From assembly GCF_026427715.1 (NCBI RefSeq), contig NZ_CP107561.1, positions 1 to 64,000 of the forward strand: DNA of 64,000 bases. The letters run 5' to 3'. The DNA is from Methylocystis sp. MJC1 (lineage in GTDB: Bacteria; Pseudomonadota; Alphaproteobacteria; Rhizobiales; Beijerinckiaceae). Position numbers and translations under genes: made by a program. Every line of letters begins with the position of its first letter. Within the stretch, counting starts at the first letter, position 1. This document shows, in pieces, positions 1 through 8,066 of this stretch. The notes beneath the pieces were generated by a model that did not search any database, was not told where the DNA came from, and was given only the letters and a program-made list of their open reading frames with translations.

Positions 1-2913
1 CGGCTGCAGGAGGACACCGTCCTCGCCGCACTCAGCATCCTTGACCGCGAGCCGGGCGTCCTACTCGCCGACGAGGTTGGCATGGGGAAGACCTACCAGG
101 CGCTCGGGCTATTGGCCTGCGCGTTCGAGATTGCTCGCGGGGAGGCCCGCAAGCCCCATGTCCTCGTGGTCACTCCCGGGCCGGACCTCAACCATCAGTG
201 GCTCCGCTCCGCGCAGACGTTCCAGCAGAAGGGGTTCTATGGTGGCTTCCCGAAGGACACGTTCCATGAGGTCGGGCACATCACCGAATTGCCCGATGCG
301 ACGGCGCGGCATCGCGTCGTGTTCGCTCCAATAAACGTCTTCACGAGCGCACGCGGCCATGCCGAGCGCGGCTTCTTTCTTGATCTGTGGTTCAAACACC
401 GCGAGCTGGCCGGACCCACGCGCGCTGCCATCCGGCGCCGGATCGAGGAAAGCGGCGTCCGAGTGTGCGAGGGGTACGACTTCCTTGGCCGGACAGCGGA
501 CGAATTCGGGAGACTGCCGCCGGCGGCCTTCAAGGGAGAGCGGGGTGGTCACGCGGGCCTCGACGACCTCCACATTGAAGGTGGCGTCGACGCCTTCACG
601 AACGCGTGGAGAGTGAAAGAGGCGCTGGATCGGGTAAGATTCCAACTTGTGCGCAAAGTGCTCCCGAAGTTCGACCTCCTAATCGTGGACGAGGCACACA
701 AGCTGAAGAACCCTTGGACCGTCCAGGCGCAGGCGGTGGCGCAGGTGCTCGGCGGCCGCTTCAAGCGCGCGACGTTCTTGACAGCCACGCCCTTCCAACT
801 CGGCGTCGAGGAACTCCGGCGTGTGTTCGACTTGTTCGGCTGTGCCAGTGAGGTGCGGCCGGGCTTCCACGACGACGTGGACGCCCTGTTCCACTCCATC
901 GCAGACTATCAGCGCACCTATGACGCCTTCGAAGAGGCTTGGCGCTTCGCAGATTCGCGTCAGGCGTCGGCCTTTGCCGAATGGTATGCGTGTGCGTCAA
1001 CTGTTCCCCCAACCGCTGACCCGCGACAAGCAGTGCCAGGCCTCGTGTGCATCGACGACCCTAACGTGGCGACGCTCGCACGGTATGTCTGGGAGCTTCG
1101 GCGTTTGAAGACTCATGGCGTCGAGCACGGCTTCCGGCGGTGGGCGATTCGGAGCCTCAAGCCGGGGAAACGGGAGCGACGTCGCGATCGTCCCCTTCCA
1201 ATTGCGCCCGACGAGGGGGCGGTGATCCCGCTGCTAATGTACCAGCGCTTGATGACGGCGCGCGCGCGCAGCGGGATCCGGTCTCATGTCGAGGCGGCAG
1301 AGACGAGCATTGCGTCATCTTTCGCGGCGGCGCGTAAGGGCGCGATGGTGCAGGATCAAGGCGCGTCTGATGAAGCCGTCGCGTACCAGGGCGTTTTGCA
1401 GAAGCTCCTGGCAGCGGCGGACGACGTACACCCCAAGGTCATTCGTGTCCTCGAAACGGCAATGTCTGCAGCGGACAAGTGGGAGAAGTCCCTCCTTTTC
1501 TGTGAGCGCAACGCGACAATCGACAGCCTGCACGAGGAGATCGAGAAGCGTTGGATGGGCCGACTCCACGCTCGGTGGGAGCGGATGTATCCGGGCTCGG
1601 ATATGGAGGCGGTGTTCGGGGCTGGCTCAGGTGACGAGCGGAAGGTCGGCATCTTCCAACGATGGGCGATGCGGTTCACGCGCGGACACGACGAGCTGTC
1701 CGTCGCACTCCGCGAATCATACCCGCACACGCTGTTCCTCAGGCCAGACGAGTCGGCGCTCCCGCTTGAGTTGTGGGACGATGTCTCCGGGCTCGTAGCT
1801 GATGCAAATCACGTGTTGCGGTCGCAGCGTTCGAGCGGCACCAACGCAACCCGCTTAGACTATCGGATGGCTGTGCGTTGTGTGGATGTGGCGGTCGCCC
1901 GCTGGTTCGAGCGACGCCGCGCAAAGATTTTCGATCAGTACGGCGGTCTTCCTCAGCGGATCCTCGATCCGAGCTACCCTCGTCTCGGGATCGGCCTCGT
2001 CGAGGATGCCGAAGAAAAGGACATCTCGGGCGCAGCCGACCTGTCCATCGAGTGGACGCTTTCGGAGGACACGCTCCACACGCTCCTGGCCCCCTCCCGC
2101 CGGTCCATCTGGTTCCCATTCCGGGAGCAGATGGCGATGTGGGACCCGACGGAGCGCGTTGCCATTGTCGAGGCGGTAAGGACCTTCTTTACCCGGCGGC
2201 AGGTCCCGTTTGTGGTGGACGTGCTTGAACGGGCAGGCCGGTCGGAGGCCACGTCCGCTTCGTTCCGGGACGCACTGGAGGCGTGGTGGACGGACCCAGC
2301 GTGTACATGGCGCCGCCACCTTGGCGAGTTTCTGGATTATCTTCCGCAGCTCGGCAGGGAGGAACGCGCTGAGGTTCTTCGCTACGCACTGCCCCTCGGT
2401 GAGTTCGCGGCGCGAGGCAACCAGGGCGAGCGGCGGCAGAAAATCCAGGACGCCTTCAACACGCCGTTCTTCCCGATGATCCTCGTCGGGAACCGTACGA
2501 TGCAGGAAGGCCTCAACCTTCAGCGCCAGTGCCGGCGCGTCGTGCACCACGACCTACGCTGGAACCCTGCAGACATGGAGCAACGCGTCGGTCGCGTTGA
2601 TCGCCACGGCTCCCTCGCCGAGCGATGGCTGACCGAGACAGGCGGGGCCGATGGACACATCCTCATCGACACTCCGCTACTGGAGCGCACCATCGACCCG
2701 TCGCGGTACCGGCGCGTGAAGGAGCGAGAGAAGTGGCTCGACTTTCTGCTCGGCGTGCCGCCGGAGATCGGTCGCGGGAGCCTCGACGAGAGTGAGGTGC
2801 TTCCCCTACCCTCGGCGCTCACCGAGGACCTGCGCGTGCGGCTCGGACCACTCGTTGACGGCAGACCGGACATGGAAGCCACGCCCATTTTCGGGCCGCC
2901 CGCCCCCGAATGA
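1..2913 (+). CDS. SNF2-family DEAD/DEAH helicase, 5'-truncated by window edge
   Basis: The reading frame is open from base 1, so the gene starts before the window. The first 31 codons already carry the Walker A region (LLADEVGMGKT), which means only a short N-terminal part is missing. A DEAH box (VDEAHKLKNP) lies near residue 230 of the visible part. The C-terminal helicase motif VI (EQRVGRVDRHG) is near residue 865. This is the SNF2/RapA-like superfamily 2 arrangement with a long insert between the two lobes. Such large helicases are common in defence islands (for example DrmD-like proteins), but the partner genes lie outside the window. Family is secure, biological role unknown. A 690-bp gene-free stretch follows. 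Confidence 0.85.
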   Translation, partial: RLQEDTVLAALSILDREPGVLLADEVGMGKTYQALGLLACAFEIARGEARKPHVLVVTPGPDLNHQWLRSAQTFQQKGFYGGFPKDTFHEVGHITELPDATARHRVVFAPINVFTSARGHAERGFFLDLWFKHRELAGPTRAAIRRRIEESGVRVCEGYDFLGRTADEFGRLPPAAFKGERGGHAGLDDLHIEGGVDAFTNAWRVKEALDRVRFQLVRKVLPKFDLLIVDEAHKLKNPWTVQAQAVAQVLGGRFKRATFLTATPFQLGVEELRRVFDLFGCASEVRPGFHDDVDALFHSIADYQRTYDAFEEAWRFADSRQASAFAEWYACASTVPPTADPRQAVPGLVCIDDPNVATLARYVWELRRLKTHGVEHGFRRWAIRSLKPGKRERRRDRPLPIAPDEGAVIPLLMYQRLMTARARSGIRSHVEAAETSIASSFAAARKGAMVQDQGASDEAVAYQGVLQKLLAAADDVHPKVIRVLETAMSAADKWEKSLLFCERNATIDSLHEEIEKRWMGRLHARWERMYPGSDMEAVFGAGSGDERKVGIFQRWAMRFTRGHDELSVALRESYPHTLFLRPDESALPLELWDDVSGLVADANHVLRSQRSSGTNATRLDYRMAVRCVDVAVARWFERRRAKIFDQYGGLPQRILDPSYPRLGIGLVEDAEEKDISGAADLSIEWTLSEDTLHTLLAPSRRSIWFPFREQMAMWDPTERVAIVEAVRTFFTRRQVPFVVDVLERAGRSEATSASFRDALEAWWTDPACTWRRHLGEFLDYLPQLGREERAEVLRYALPLGEFAARGNQGERRQKIQDAFNTPFFPMILVGNRTMQEGLNLQRQCRRVVHHDLRWNPADMEQRVGRVDRHGSLAERWLTETGGADGHILIDTPLLERTIDPSRYRRVKEREKWLDFLLGVPPEIGRGSLDESEVLPLPSALTEDLRVRLGPLVDGRPDMEATPIFGPPAPE

Positions 2914-3602
2914 GTCGGGGTATAGTCTCGCTCAGACGTCAATTTCGATCCGGAAATCGCAGCAGTCTCACCTTAAGCGTCAACCCGACACCCGATCTCC
3001 CGCGCCGCGCATTCGAGGAGGGCAAGCTGGTCCCGCAACAGGATCAGTTGGTCGGGCTGCCCGAGCAAGCGAAGCGGCAGTTCGGCCTGGCGGAAGACGC
3101 GAGCGACCGACCCGCCGCACCGATCGACCGTCTCCGCGACCGGGTGTCGATTGGCCCTTCAAGGTGGGACTCGCCCGCCGTTCAAATTCAATGGCTTGGC
3201 TGAGACTGAAATGCCCTTTCGGTAATTTCAATTGAGACTGGCGCACGCGTTTTTGGCACTCAAAATGGAATTCGTCGACCGGTCGATCGACCGCGGTATT
3301 TTCGACCGCAATCTCAGTTTCGTCCAAGGAATTCCATGCACAGCCTTGCCCTTTCAATCGAGACTGCGAGCCGCGGAATTTCACATGGAGTGACCAAAAT
3401 CCTTTGAACGGTGCGGAGTCCCATATTGAACTGCCAATCGACACCTGTGTCCTGCGTCTCGCCCTCAAGAAAAATTTGCGACAGAACCTCCTGACATCGG
3501 CGGCGTCATCGACACCGCCGCGATCGTCAACCAGGCCACGGAATTGAAACGCCTCAGCGCTTCGGTGGCGTTCGATCAAACTCTGGAGCGGAAAATACAG
3601 CG
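2914..3602. other. Gene-free stretch between helicase and GGCT-like gene
   Basis: No convincing coding region is seen on either strand. The central part (3144-3444) is a repeat-rich element with inverted ends, described separately. The rest shows no recognisable gene or hairpin terminator. A plausible ribosome-binding sequence (GGAGCGG) lies about 10 bases before the ATG at 3603. Confidence 0.5.
3144..3444. mobile_element. MITE-like element with inverted ends (IS21-like relic?)
   Basis: The two ends are imperfect inverted repeats of about 40 bp. Both begin GTGTCGATTGGC. This is followed on each side by TTCAA, two or three variable bases, GGGACTC and then CCGTTCAAA. Further copies of a TTCAA-N-TGAGACTG-like motif occur inside, around 3223-3240 and 3354-3366. 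Nested terminal repeats of this kind are typical of IS21-family ends, but no transposase lies between them. It could be a non-autonomous derivative, two ends left after an internal deletion, or a set of protein-binding sites. No clear target duplication was found. Confidence 0.5.
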
Positions 3603-4172
3603 ATGCTGAGGACTTTGCTCAAGTTCAATGGACTCATCGCCCGCTCATGGGCGTTATCCTGGTGCCTGTATCGCCTGCGCGGCATCCGCCTCATCGGATC
3701 GCCTCGCGAGGAAATCTGGTACTTCGCTTATGGCGCTAATATGCACGATAGCGCGTTTCGCGACTGGCGCGGCATGTGTCCTCGCGAGTGGCGCCCAGGG
3801 CGGGTCGGGGGATACCAGCTGCGTTTCAACCTCAGGGCGCCGCCCAGAGGCAGAGCCATCTATGCTAATTTGTCCGCCGATCCCGCGGCGGAGGTTTGGG
3901 GCGTCCTCTACAAGATCACACGCCGCGACCTTGTTCGTGTGGGCGCCATGGAGGGCGTTCCGTGGTGGCGTTATTGGCCGCTATCGCTCGATGCCGAAGA
4001 CATCAGCGGCACGAGGCTAGAGGCCGTGGCCTACATTGCCCAGGGCGATGAAAACGACCACAAGCCATCGCTCCGGTACCTTACCCTGTTGCGGGAGGGC
4101 GCGCGAGCGCACGGCTTGCCCGAACACTACATTCGGTTCCTAGAGCGGATCGAGCCCGCCATAGCCAAGTAG
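3603..4172 (+). CDS. Gamma-glutamylcyclotransferase-like protein
   Basis: A 189-aa protein carrying the GGCT-fold signature YFAYGANM at about residues 41-48, followed by a GGYQLRFN-like segment and WGVLYKI. These features are typical of gamma-glutamylcyclotransferase/AIG2-like proteins, which release 5-oxoproline from gamma-glutamyl amines. The catalytic Glu is probably the one in MEGVPWWRY (about residue 119). The N-terminal ~35 residues are hydrophobic/basic and lie outside the fold. The last codons overlap, on the opposite strand, a remnant of an unrelated oxidoreductase gene, so the C-terminus may have been altered by a rearrangement. It stands alone on the plus strand. Confidence 0.75.
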   Translation: MLRTLLKFNGLIARSWALSWCLYRLRGIRLIGSPREEIWYFAYGANMHDSAFRDWRGMCPREWRPGRVGGYQLRFNLRAPPRGRAIYANLSADPAAEVWGVLYKITRRDLVRVGAMEGVPWWRYWPLSLDAEDISGTRLEAVAYIAQGDENDHKPSLRYLTLLREGARAHGLPEHYIRFLERIEPAIAK

Positions 4173-4228
4173 GCGGCGCAGACAAGGCCATTGTGCCCCC
4201 CGCCGATGATGACCACGTCGTGCATCAT
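4153..4228 (-). pseudogene. N-terminal remnant of a FAD-dependent oxidoreductase
   Basis: On the minus strand from the ATG at 4228 the sequence reads MHDVVIIGGGHNGLVCAAYL, then A-M-A-G. This is the dinucleotide-binding start of phytoene-desaturase/PYROXD2-type oxidoreductases (GxGxxG variant GGGHNG). Homology stops after about 25 residues, where the sequence runs into the 3' end of the plus-strand cyclotransferase-like gene. The remaining ~500 residues are absent. It is a truncated relic marking a rearrangement junction near 4153. Confidence 0.65.
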
Positions 4229-4271
4229 TCGCCCAGCCCAAGGCGATCTAACGAGCCGCACGCTCAAATTC

Positions 4272-4958
4272 CTACTCAATTGTTTCGTCTTCGAACGGCG
4301 CCTCTTCTTCGCGAAGACCCAACACGCCGTCCAGATCATCGGAACAAGGAGGCCGCTCAAGAAGCCCCGCATCCTCGAGCCGCTCGATGTCGGAGAGGTC
4401 GCGCAGCGAGGCGAGCCCAAAGACCTCCAAAAATTTCTTCGTCGTGACATAGGCGAAAGGCGCGCCGGGCTCGGGCGCGCGCAGGCCGGCGTCAATGAGT
4501 TCGAGACGCTTCAGGCGGCCGATGACGTCGCGGCTGATCTCCCTGCCAACCAGTCGCGAGAGGTCTGCACGAGTCGCGGGTTGGAGATAGGCGATCGCCG
4601 TGACAGCCAAAAGTTCGGTCGGCGTCAGTTCGGGAAGACCGGCGTCGCGCAGCGCGCCAGTGTTCGCCGCTCTGATCGCCCCCGCGAAGCGCGGCTTGGT
4701 GCGTAATTGATAACCCCCGGCGACGCAGACGAGATCGTAGGGGCGCGCCCGCAATTCATCGACAATGTCGGCAATGAGATCGTCGAGCTTGCAGTTCTTC
4801 CCCACGAGTTTGGCCAGCGCCTCGCGCGGGGCCGGAGACGGCGCGGCGAAGATCGCCGCCTCGACGCGGCCCATCCATTCCCGCCAGCGCGCGCCTTCCG
4901 GCAAATCGGCGAGCTCGGCGTCGAAGAATTCGTTTTCGCGCGCTTTCCAGCGTCCCAT
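4272..4958 (-). CDS. scpB: SMC-Scp complex subunit ScpB family protein
   Basis: A 228-aa protein of the ScpB family, usually a winged-helix kleisin partner in the SMC condensin complex. Visible features are the N-terminal helical repeat (EALAKLVGKNCKLDDLIADI), the conserved YDLVCVAGGYQLRTKP strand and the winged-helix core (LTPTELLAVTAIAYLQPATRADLSRLVGREIS). Plasmid ScpB copies often sit beside a DUF1403 gene and a tyrosine recombinase in Rhizobiales, as here. It starts 6 bases after the DUF1403 stop and is probably co-transcribed with it. No smc or scpA is present, so it may act with chromosomal partners or have a plasmid-specific role. Confidence 0.85.
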   Translation of the reverse strand: MGRWKARENEFFDAELADLPEGARWREWMGRVEAAIFAAPSPAPREALAKLVGKNCKLDDLIADIVDELRARPYDLVCVAGGYQLRTKPRFAGAIRAANTGALRDAGLPELTPTELLAVTAIAYLQPATRADLSRLVGREISRDVIGRLKRLELIDAGLRAPEPGAPFAYVTTKKFLEVFGLASLRDLSDIERLEDAGLLERPPCSDDLDGVLGLREEEAPFEDETIE

Positions 4959-4964
4959 GCGGCC

Positions 4965-6026
4965 TCACAAGCCGTAGAGCCGGAAATTTGGCCGATCGGT
5001 CAGCTCGCGCACGGCGTCGAGCTCCATCAGCCGGTCGAACAGCCGGCGGGCGGCGCGATCGGACAGCCGCGCGACCTTCGCGGCGCGCGCGGGCGAGACG
5101 CAATCGTCGGCGAGCAGCAGCGCGACGACCCGCTCCGCGCCCTTCGCGCGCAATTTGGGCTCAACCGCCAGCAGTCTCTCCGCGCGCCGCGAGAGGTCGC
5201 CCGCGAGGCCATGGGCCTCCGGCGTCGCCAGCGCATAGGCGCCGGCAAGGGCGTCGCCCCAATCGGCGTCGCTGGGCCGCGGCCGTCGGCCGGCACGGCG
5301 CAGCGCCGGCTGCGGGATCGCCGTCGCCAAGATCGGAACCGGCCGTTCCCAGCCGAGTTTTTGCGCCAGCATCAAATCGGCGAGCCACAGCGCCAAAATC
5401 TCGGCCTCGACCGGCGCGCCGTCGGAAAGGACCATTATCGCCGCACGGCTGGCGCCCGCGGCCGCCGCGAGTGGCGACGCGGCGCGTGCGAGGATCTCTT
5501 GCAGGGCAACGGCGAGCCCTTCAAGCATCGGCGCCGCGGTCCGCAGCTCCAGGAGCTCGGCGGCGAGGCCGAGCGCTTCGGCGTCGAGCCGCAGCAGGCG
5601 GGCTCCGAACAGCCGGAACAAGCGGTGCAGGCGGCCCGCGGGCGACGCCGGCGCGCCGGCGGGCGCGAGGTGCTCGGCGTCGCGGAGCGCCGCTTCGTCC
5701 TCGCGCAGCCGCGCGAGACGTGAGCAGGCTTCGGCGGATTTTAGGGCGAGGCGCTGGCGCAGCGCGCCGGCGAAAGCCGGCTCGGAACCGTCGTCGCCGG
5801 CGCGCAACATCCGGTCAAGGAGCGCGAGACCGGCGCCGGCGGAGAAGGCCGCGTCGTCGCCGTGGGCGACAGCGTCAGGGATGCGCGCCCAGCGCGGAAA
5901 GGCCAAGATTTCTAAGGCGTTTGGGGCGCTGTTCGGCGGCGCCGACGTCGCGCGCTGACGCTTTGGAGTCGCAGGCGCGGAAACGTCTGTACGGCCGTGG
6001 GGCGCGATGTCGGCGATTCGCAGCAT
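4965..6026 (-). CDS. DUF1403 family protein
   Basis: A 353-aa alanine-rich, helical protein with the features of the DUF1403 family found on rhizobial plasmids. The core includes FPRWARIPDAVAHGDDAAFSAGAGLALLD and the segment AAIMVLSDGAPVEAEILALWLADL. The C-terminal ~90 residues resemble a winged-helix (SPARAAKVARLSDRAARRLFDRL). Molecular function is not established. It is the first gene of a two-gene unit with scpB and is divergent from the tyrosine recombinase across the repeat region at 6102-6961. The conserved pairing suggests a role in plasmid maintenance or recombination, which is inference. Confidence 0.8.
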   Translation of the reverse strand: MLRIADIAPHGRTDVSAPATPKRQRATSAPPNSAPNALEILAFPRWARIPDAVAHGDDAAFSAGAGLALLDRMLRAGDDGSEPAFAGALRQRLALKSAEACSRLARLREDEAALRDAEHLAPAGAPASPAGRLHRLFRLFGARLLRLDAEALGLAAELLELRTAAPMLEGLAVALQEILARAASPLAAAAGASRAAIMVLSDGAPVEAEILALWLADLMLAQKLGWERPVPILATAIPQPALRRAGRRPRPSDADWGDALAGAYALATPEAHGLAGDLSRRAERLLAVEPKLRAKGAERVVALLLADDCVSPARAAKVARLSDRAARRLFDRLMELDAVRELTDRPNFRLYGL

Positions 6027-6949
6027 GGCGCCATGCTAGACCAAAGCGGCGCTTTGTCATCCATTTTCGCCAAGATTCCGCCGCGCTTGTCTTCCCTTAT
6101 TTATGTCCGATAATGTGCGCTTATCGGACATAGATCGACCCCCCTGGTAGGCTGGGCGCTAGGGCCGATTTTCGGCCAGCGCAAGCCCGTCCAGGCGTCG
6201 GATTTTACCGCCCCAAACCACGCCCGGCCCCACAAAAGGGCGCTTGTCGGAATGCCGGAATTTGTGGGATTCGGCGCGCGACGCGGCGGGAGCGCGCAAA
6301 ATTTCGGGATTCCGATTCACAATTCATGGGACGAGAAGCCCCGAAATTTGTGGGATTCGAGCATAATTTGTGGGACTGGGCCGCAGCCGTTCCCTGGTTT
6401 TCAGGTGCAAAGGCGAATTTGGCGGGCGGCTCCTGATTCAGCGATCCCCTGGCGCCCTGACTGCAATCTGGTTCCACAAATTACGACTCAAATTCGCCGC
6501 CAGTCCCAGAAATTACGAATCAATCCCGAAATTGTGCAACAGGAAAGTCGTCTGTTTTCAATGAGCCCCAGTCCCAGAAATTGTGACCGTCCGACATCGT
6601 GGTTCATCGGTGGACTGCAGCCGCCGAGGGCAGCAAAATCAACGAGATGCACTGCAGGAGGACGCACGGAGAGGCTCTGAACCCGGTCCACGCAATGGGC
6701 GCGAAAAAGTCCAAGCGTTAGGAGCGAGAACAAAGCGCGATTGGTGAGACTGGGTCTCACGAAATCCGACTCAGAAAAGGCGCATCGCACTGATTGAATG
6801 AGAGTTCCTTGTTTCCCCGCCGCCCAACCTGTCCCGTCCGCCAGTCTCACGATTTCCGAATCGGATGACCGTCTGGTCTCAACAAAACCGACTCGGTCTC
6901 GTCAAATCCGAGTCTCCCAACCCGCTGAAAAAACAGGATCCGCAGTCTC
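6027..6949. other. Repeat-rich intergenic region between DUF1403 and recombinase
   Basis: A 920-bp divergent intergenic region with no convincing gene. It holds a perfect lox-like palindrome near the DUF1403 start and a long array of degenerate ~20-bp repeats reaching into the recombinase start codon. Both are annotated separately. Confidence 0.7.
6102..6132. promoter_or_regulatory. Perfect 12-7-12 palindrome, candidate recombinase core site or operator
   Basis: The arms TATGTCCGATAA (6102-6113) and TTATCGGACATA (6121-6132) are exact inverted copies separated by the 7-base spacer TGTGCGC. This is the geometry of tyrosine-recombinase crossover sites (two inverted arms around a 6-8 bp spacer). 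A tyrosine recombinase gene starts 800 bp away. It also lies 76 bp upstream of the DUF1403 start, so an operator for that operon is the main alternative. Confidence 0.6.
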
Positions 6950-6961
6950 ATGAAAAACGGT
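6257..6961. repeat. Array of about 13 degenerate 20-bp repeats
   Basis: The common core is AATTT-N-TGGGACTG, usually preceded by GA-N-TCG. Plus-orientation copies lie at about 6257, 6298, 6319, 6342 and 6363. Minus-orientation copies lie at about 6471, 6501, 6522, 6569, 6753, 6843, 6875, 6895 and 6944. In the last group the plus-strand form is GTCTCA-NN-AAATCCGACTC. The copies at 6875 and 6895 are directly adjacent with a 20-bp period, and the copy at 6944 includes the recombinase start codon. Orientation switches once, between 6380 and 6471. Possible roles are recombinase accessory sites, operators, a centromere-like site or nested transposon ends. Confidence 0.6.
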
Positions 6962-8002
6962 CAGCTGGCGCCAGGGCTCTCAGACGACGACCTTTTGGTC
7001 GACGGCGACGACGCGCCCGCCCCTGCCCTCCTTTCCGCCGACCCGCGCCTCGCCCGTCTGACGGAAGCCGCCAAAGCTTACGCCCGCGCCGCCCGCAGCG
7101 AAAACACCGCGCGCGCCTATGACTCGGATTGGCGGCAGTTCGCCTCCTGGCTGCGGCGCAACGGTTTCGACGAGCTGCCTCCCAGCCCCGACACCGTCGG
7201 CCTCTATCTCGCGGCGAACGCCGAAGCCGGCGTCAGCGTGGCGACGCTGGAGCGCCGGCTTTCCGGCATCTGCTGGCGCTATCGTCAGCTTGGGCAGCCG
7301 CTCGACGTCCGCGACCGCCACATCGCGACCGTGCTCGCCGGCATCCGCCGCAAGCACGCGCGACCGCCGACCCAAAAGGCGGCGATCTTCGCCGACGAGC
7401 TGCTGGCCATGCTCAGCGTCCTCGACATGGATCTGCGCGGCCTGCGCGATCGCGCCATTCTCGCCCTCGGCTTCGCCGGGGCGCTGCGCCGCTCCGAGAT
7501 CGTCGGCCTCGATTGCGGCCCGGGTCAGACCGAGGACGGCGGCGGCTGGATCGAAATCATGGAGGGCGGCGCGCTGCTGCAGATCTATGGGAAGACCGGC
7601 TGGCGTGAGGTCGAAATCGGCCGCGGCTCGCGTCCCGACACCTGCCCGGTCGCCCTGCTCGAGACCTGGATGCGCCTGGGGCGGATTTCCCATGGACCGC
7701 TGTTTCGCCCGATCGCGCGCAAGAACGGCGGCGTCTCGTCCGAGCGGCTGACCGACAAGCACGTCGCCCGCCTCGTGCAAAGATGCGCGATGCAGGCTGG
7801 AATTCGCGGCGATCTCACTGAGGGCGAGCGGAAGCGCGCTTTCGGCGGCCATAGCTTACGCGCCGGCCTCGCCTCCTCGGCGCAGATTGAGGAAGCCCAT
7901 GTGCAAAAGCACCTCGGCCACGCCAGCGCCGAAATGACCCGCCGCTACCAAAGGAAACGCGATCGCTTCAAGGTCAATCTCACCAAGGCCGCCGGGCTGT
8001 AA
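6950..8002 (+). CDS. Tyrosine-type site-specific recombinase/integrase
   Basis: A 350-aa two-domain recombinase. Residues ~35-140 form the SAM-like core-binding domain (ENTARAYDSDWRQFASWLRR). The catalytic domain follows, with Arg in GALRRSEI (near residue 180), a H-x-x-R box in GGHSLRAG (near 300), His in HLGHAS and the Tyr nucleophile in TRRYQRKRD (near 334). Proteins of this type recur beside scpB/DUF1403 on Rhizobiales plasmids and are thought to resolve multimers. Repeats at 6753-6961 cover its upstream region and start codon, which suggests autoregulation or accessory binding sites. It converges on repC. The ATG at 6950 is the only good start. Confidence 0.9.
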   Translation: MKNGQLAPGLSDDDLLVDGDDAPAPALLSADPRLARLTEAAKAYARAARSENTARAYDSDWRQFASWLRRNGFDELPPSPDTVGLYLAANAEAGVSVATLERRLSGICWRYRQLGQPLDVRDRHIATVLAGIRRKHARPPTQKAAIFADELLAMLSVLDMDLRGLRDRAILALGFAGALRRSEIVGLDCGPGQTEDGGGWIEIMEGGALLQIYGKTGWREVEIGRGSRPDTCPVALLETWMRLGRISHGPLFRPIARKNGGVSSERLTDKHVARLVQRCAMQAGIRGDLTEGERKRAFGGHSLRAGLASSAQIEEAHVQKHLGHASAEMTRRYQRKRDRFKVNLTKAAGL

Positions 8003-8018
8003 GGAGCGCCAAAGCTGC

Positions 8019-8032
8019 TGGTCGTTCGACCA
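8019..8032. other. Small palindrome between convergent genes
   Basis: TGGTCGTTCGACCA is a 14-bp palindrome in the 64-bp gap between the recombinase stop and the repC stop. No T-run follows on either strand, so an intrinsic terminator is not demonstrated. It might be a weak bidirectional stop or a binding site. Confidence 0.3.
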
Positions 8033-8066
8033 ACAACGGAGCCTGGTCGAGAGTGGACGCGTCCCA

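Noticed and set aside
2980..3579. A 199-aa open frame on the minus strand across the MITE-like element
   Set aside because: It runs through the inverted repeats, has no recognisable domain and is explained by lack of stops in GC-rich sequence.
4988..6133. A 381-aa Arg/Ala-rich frame on the plus strand
   Set aside because: It is the antisense shadow of the DUF1403 gene; extreme Arg/Pro/Ala content and no domain.
6257..6961. CRISPR array
   Set aside because: Repeats are degenerate, irregularly spaced and in both orientations, with no unique spacers of constant length and no cas genes nearby.
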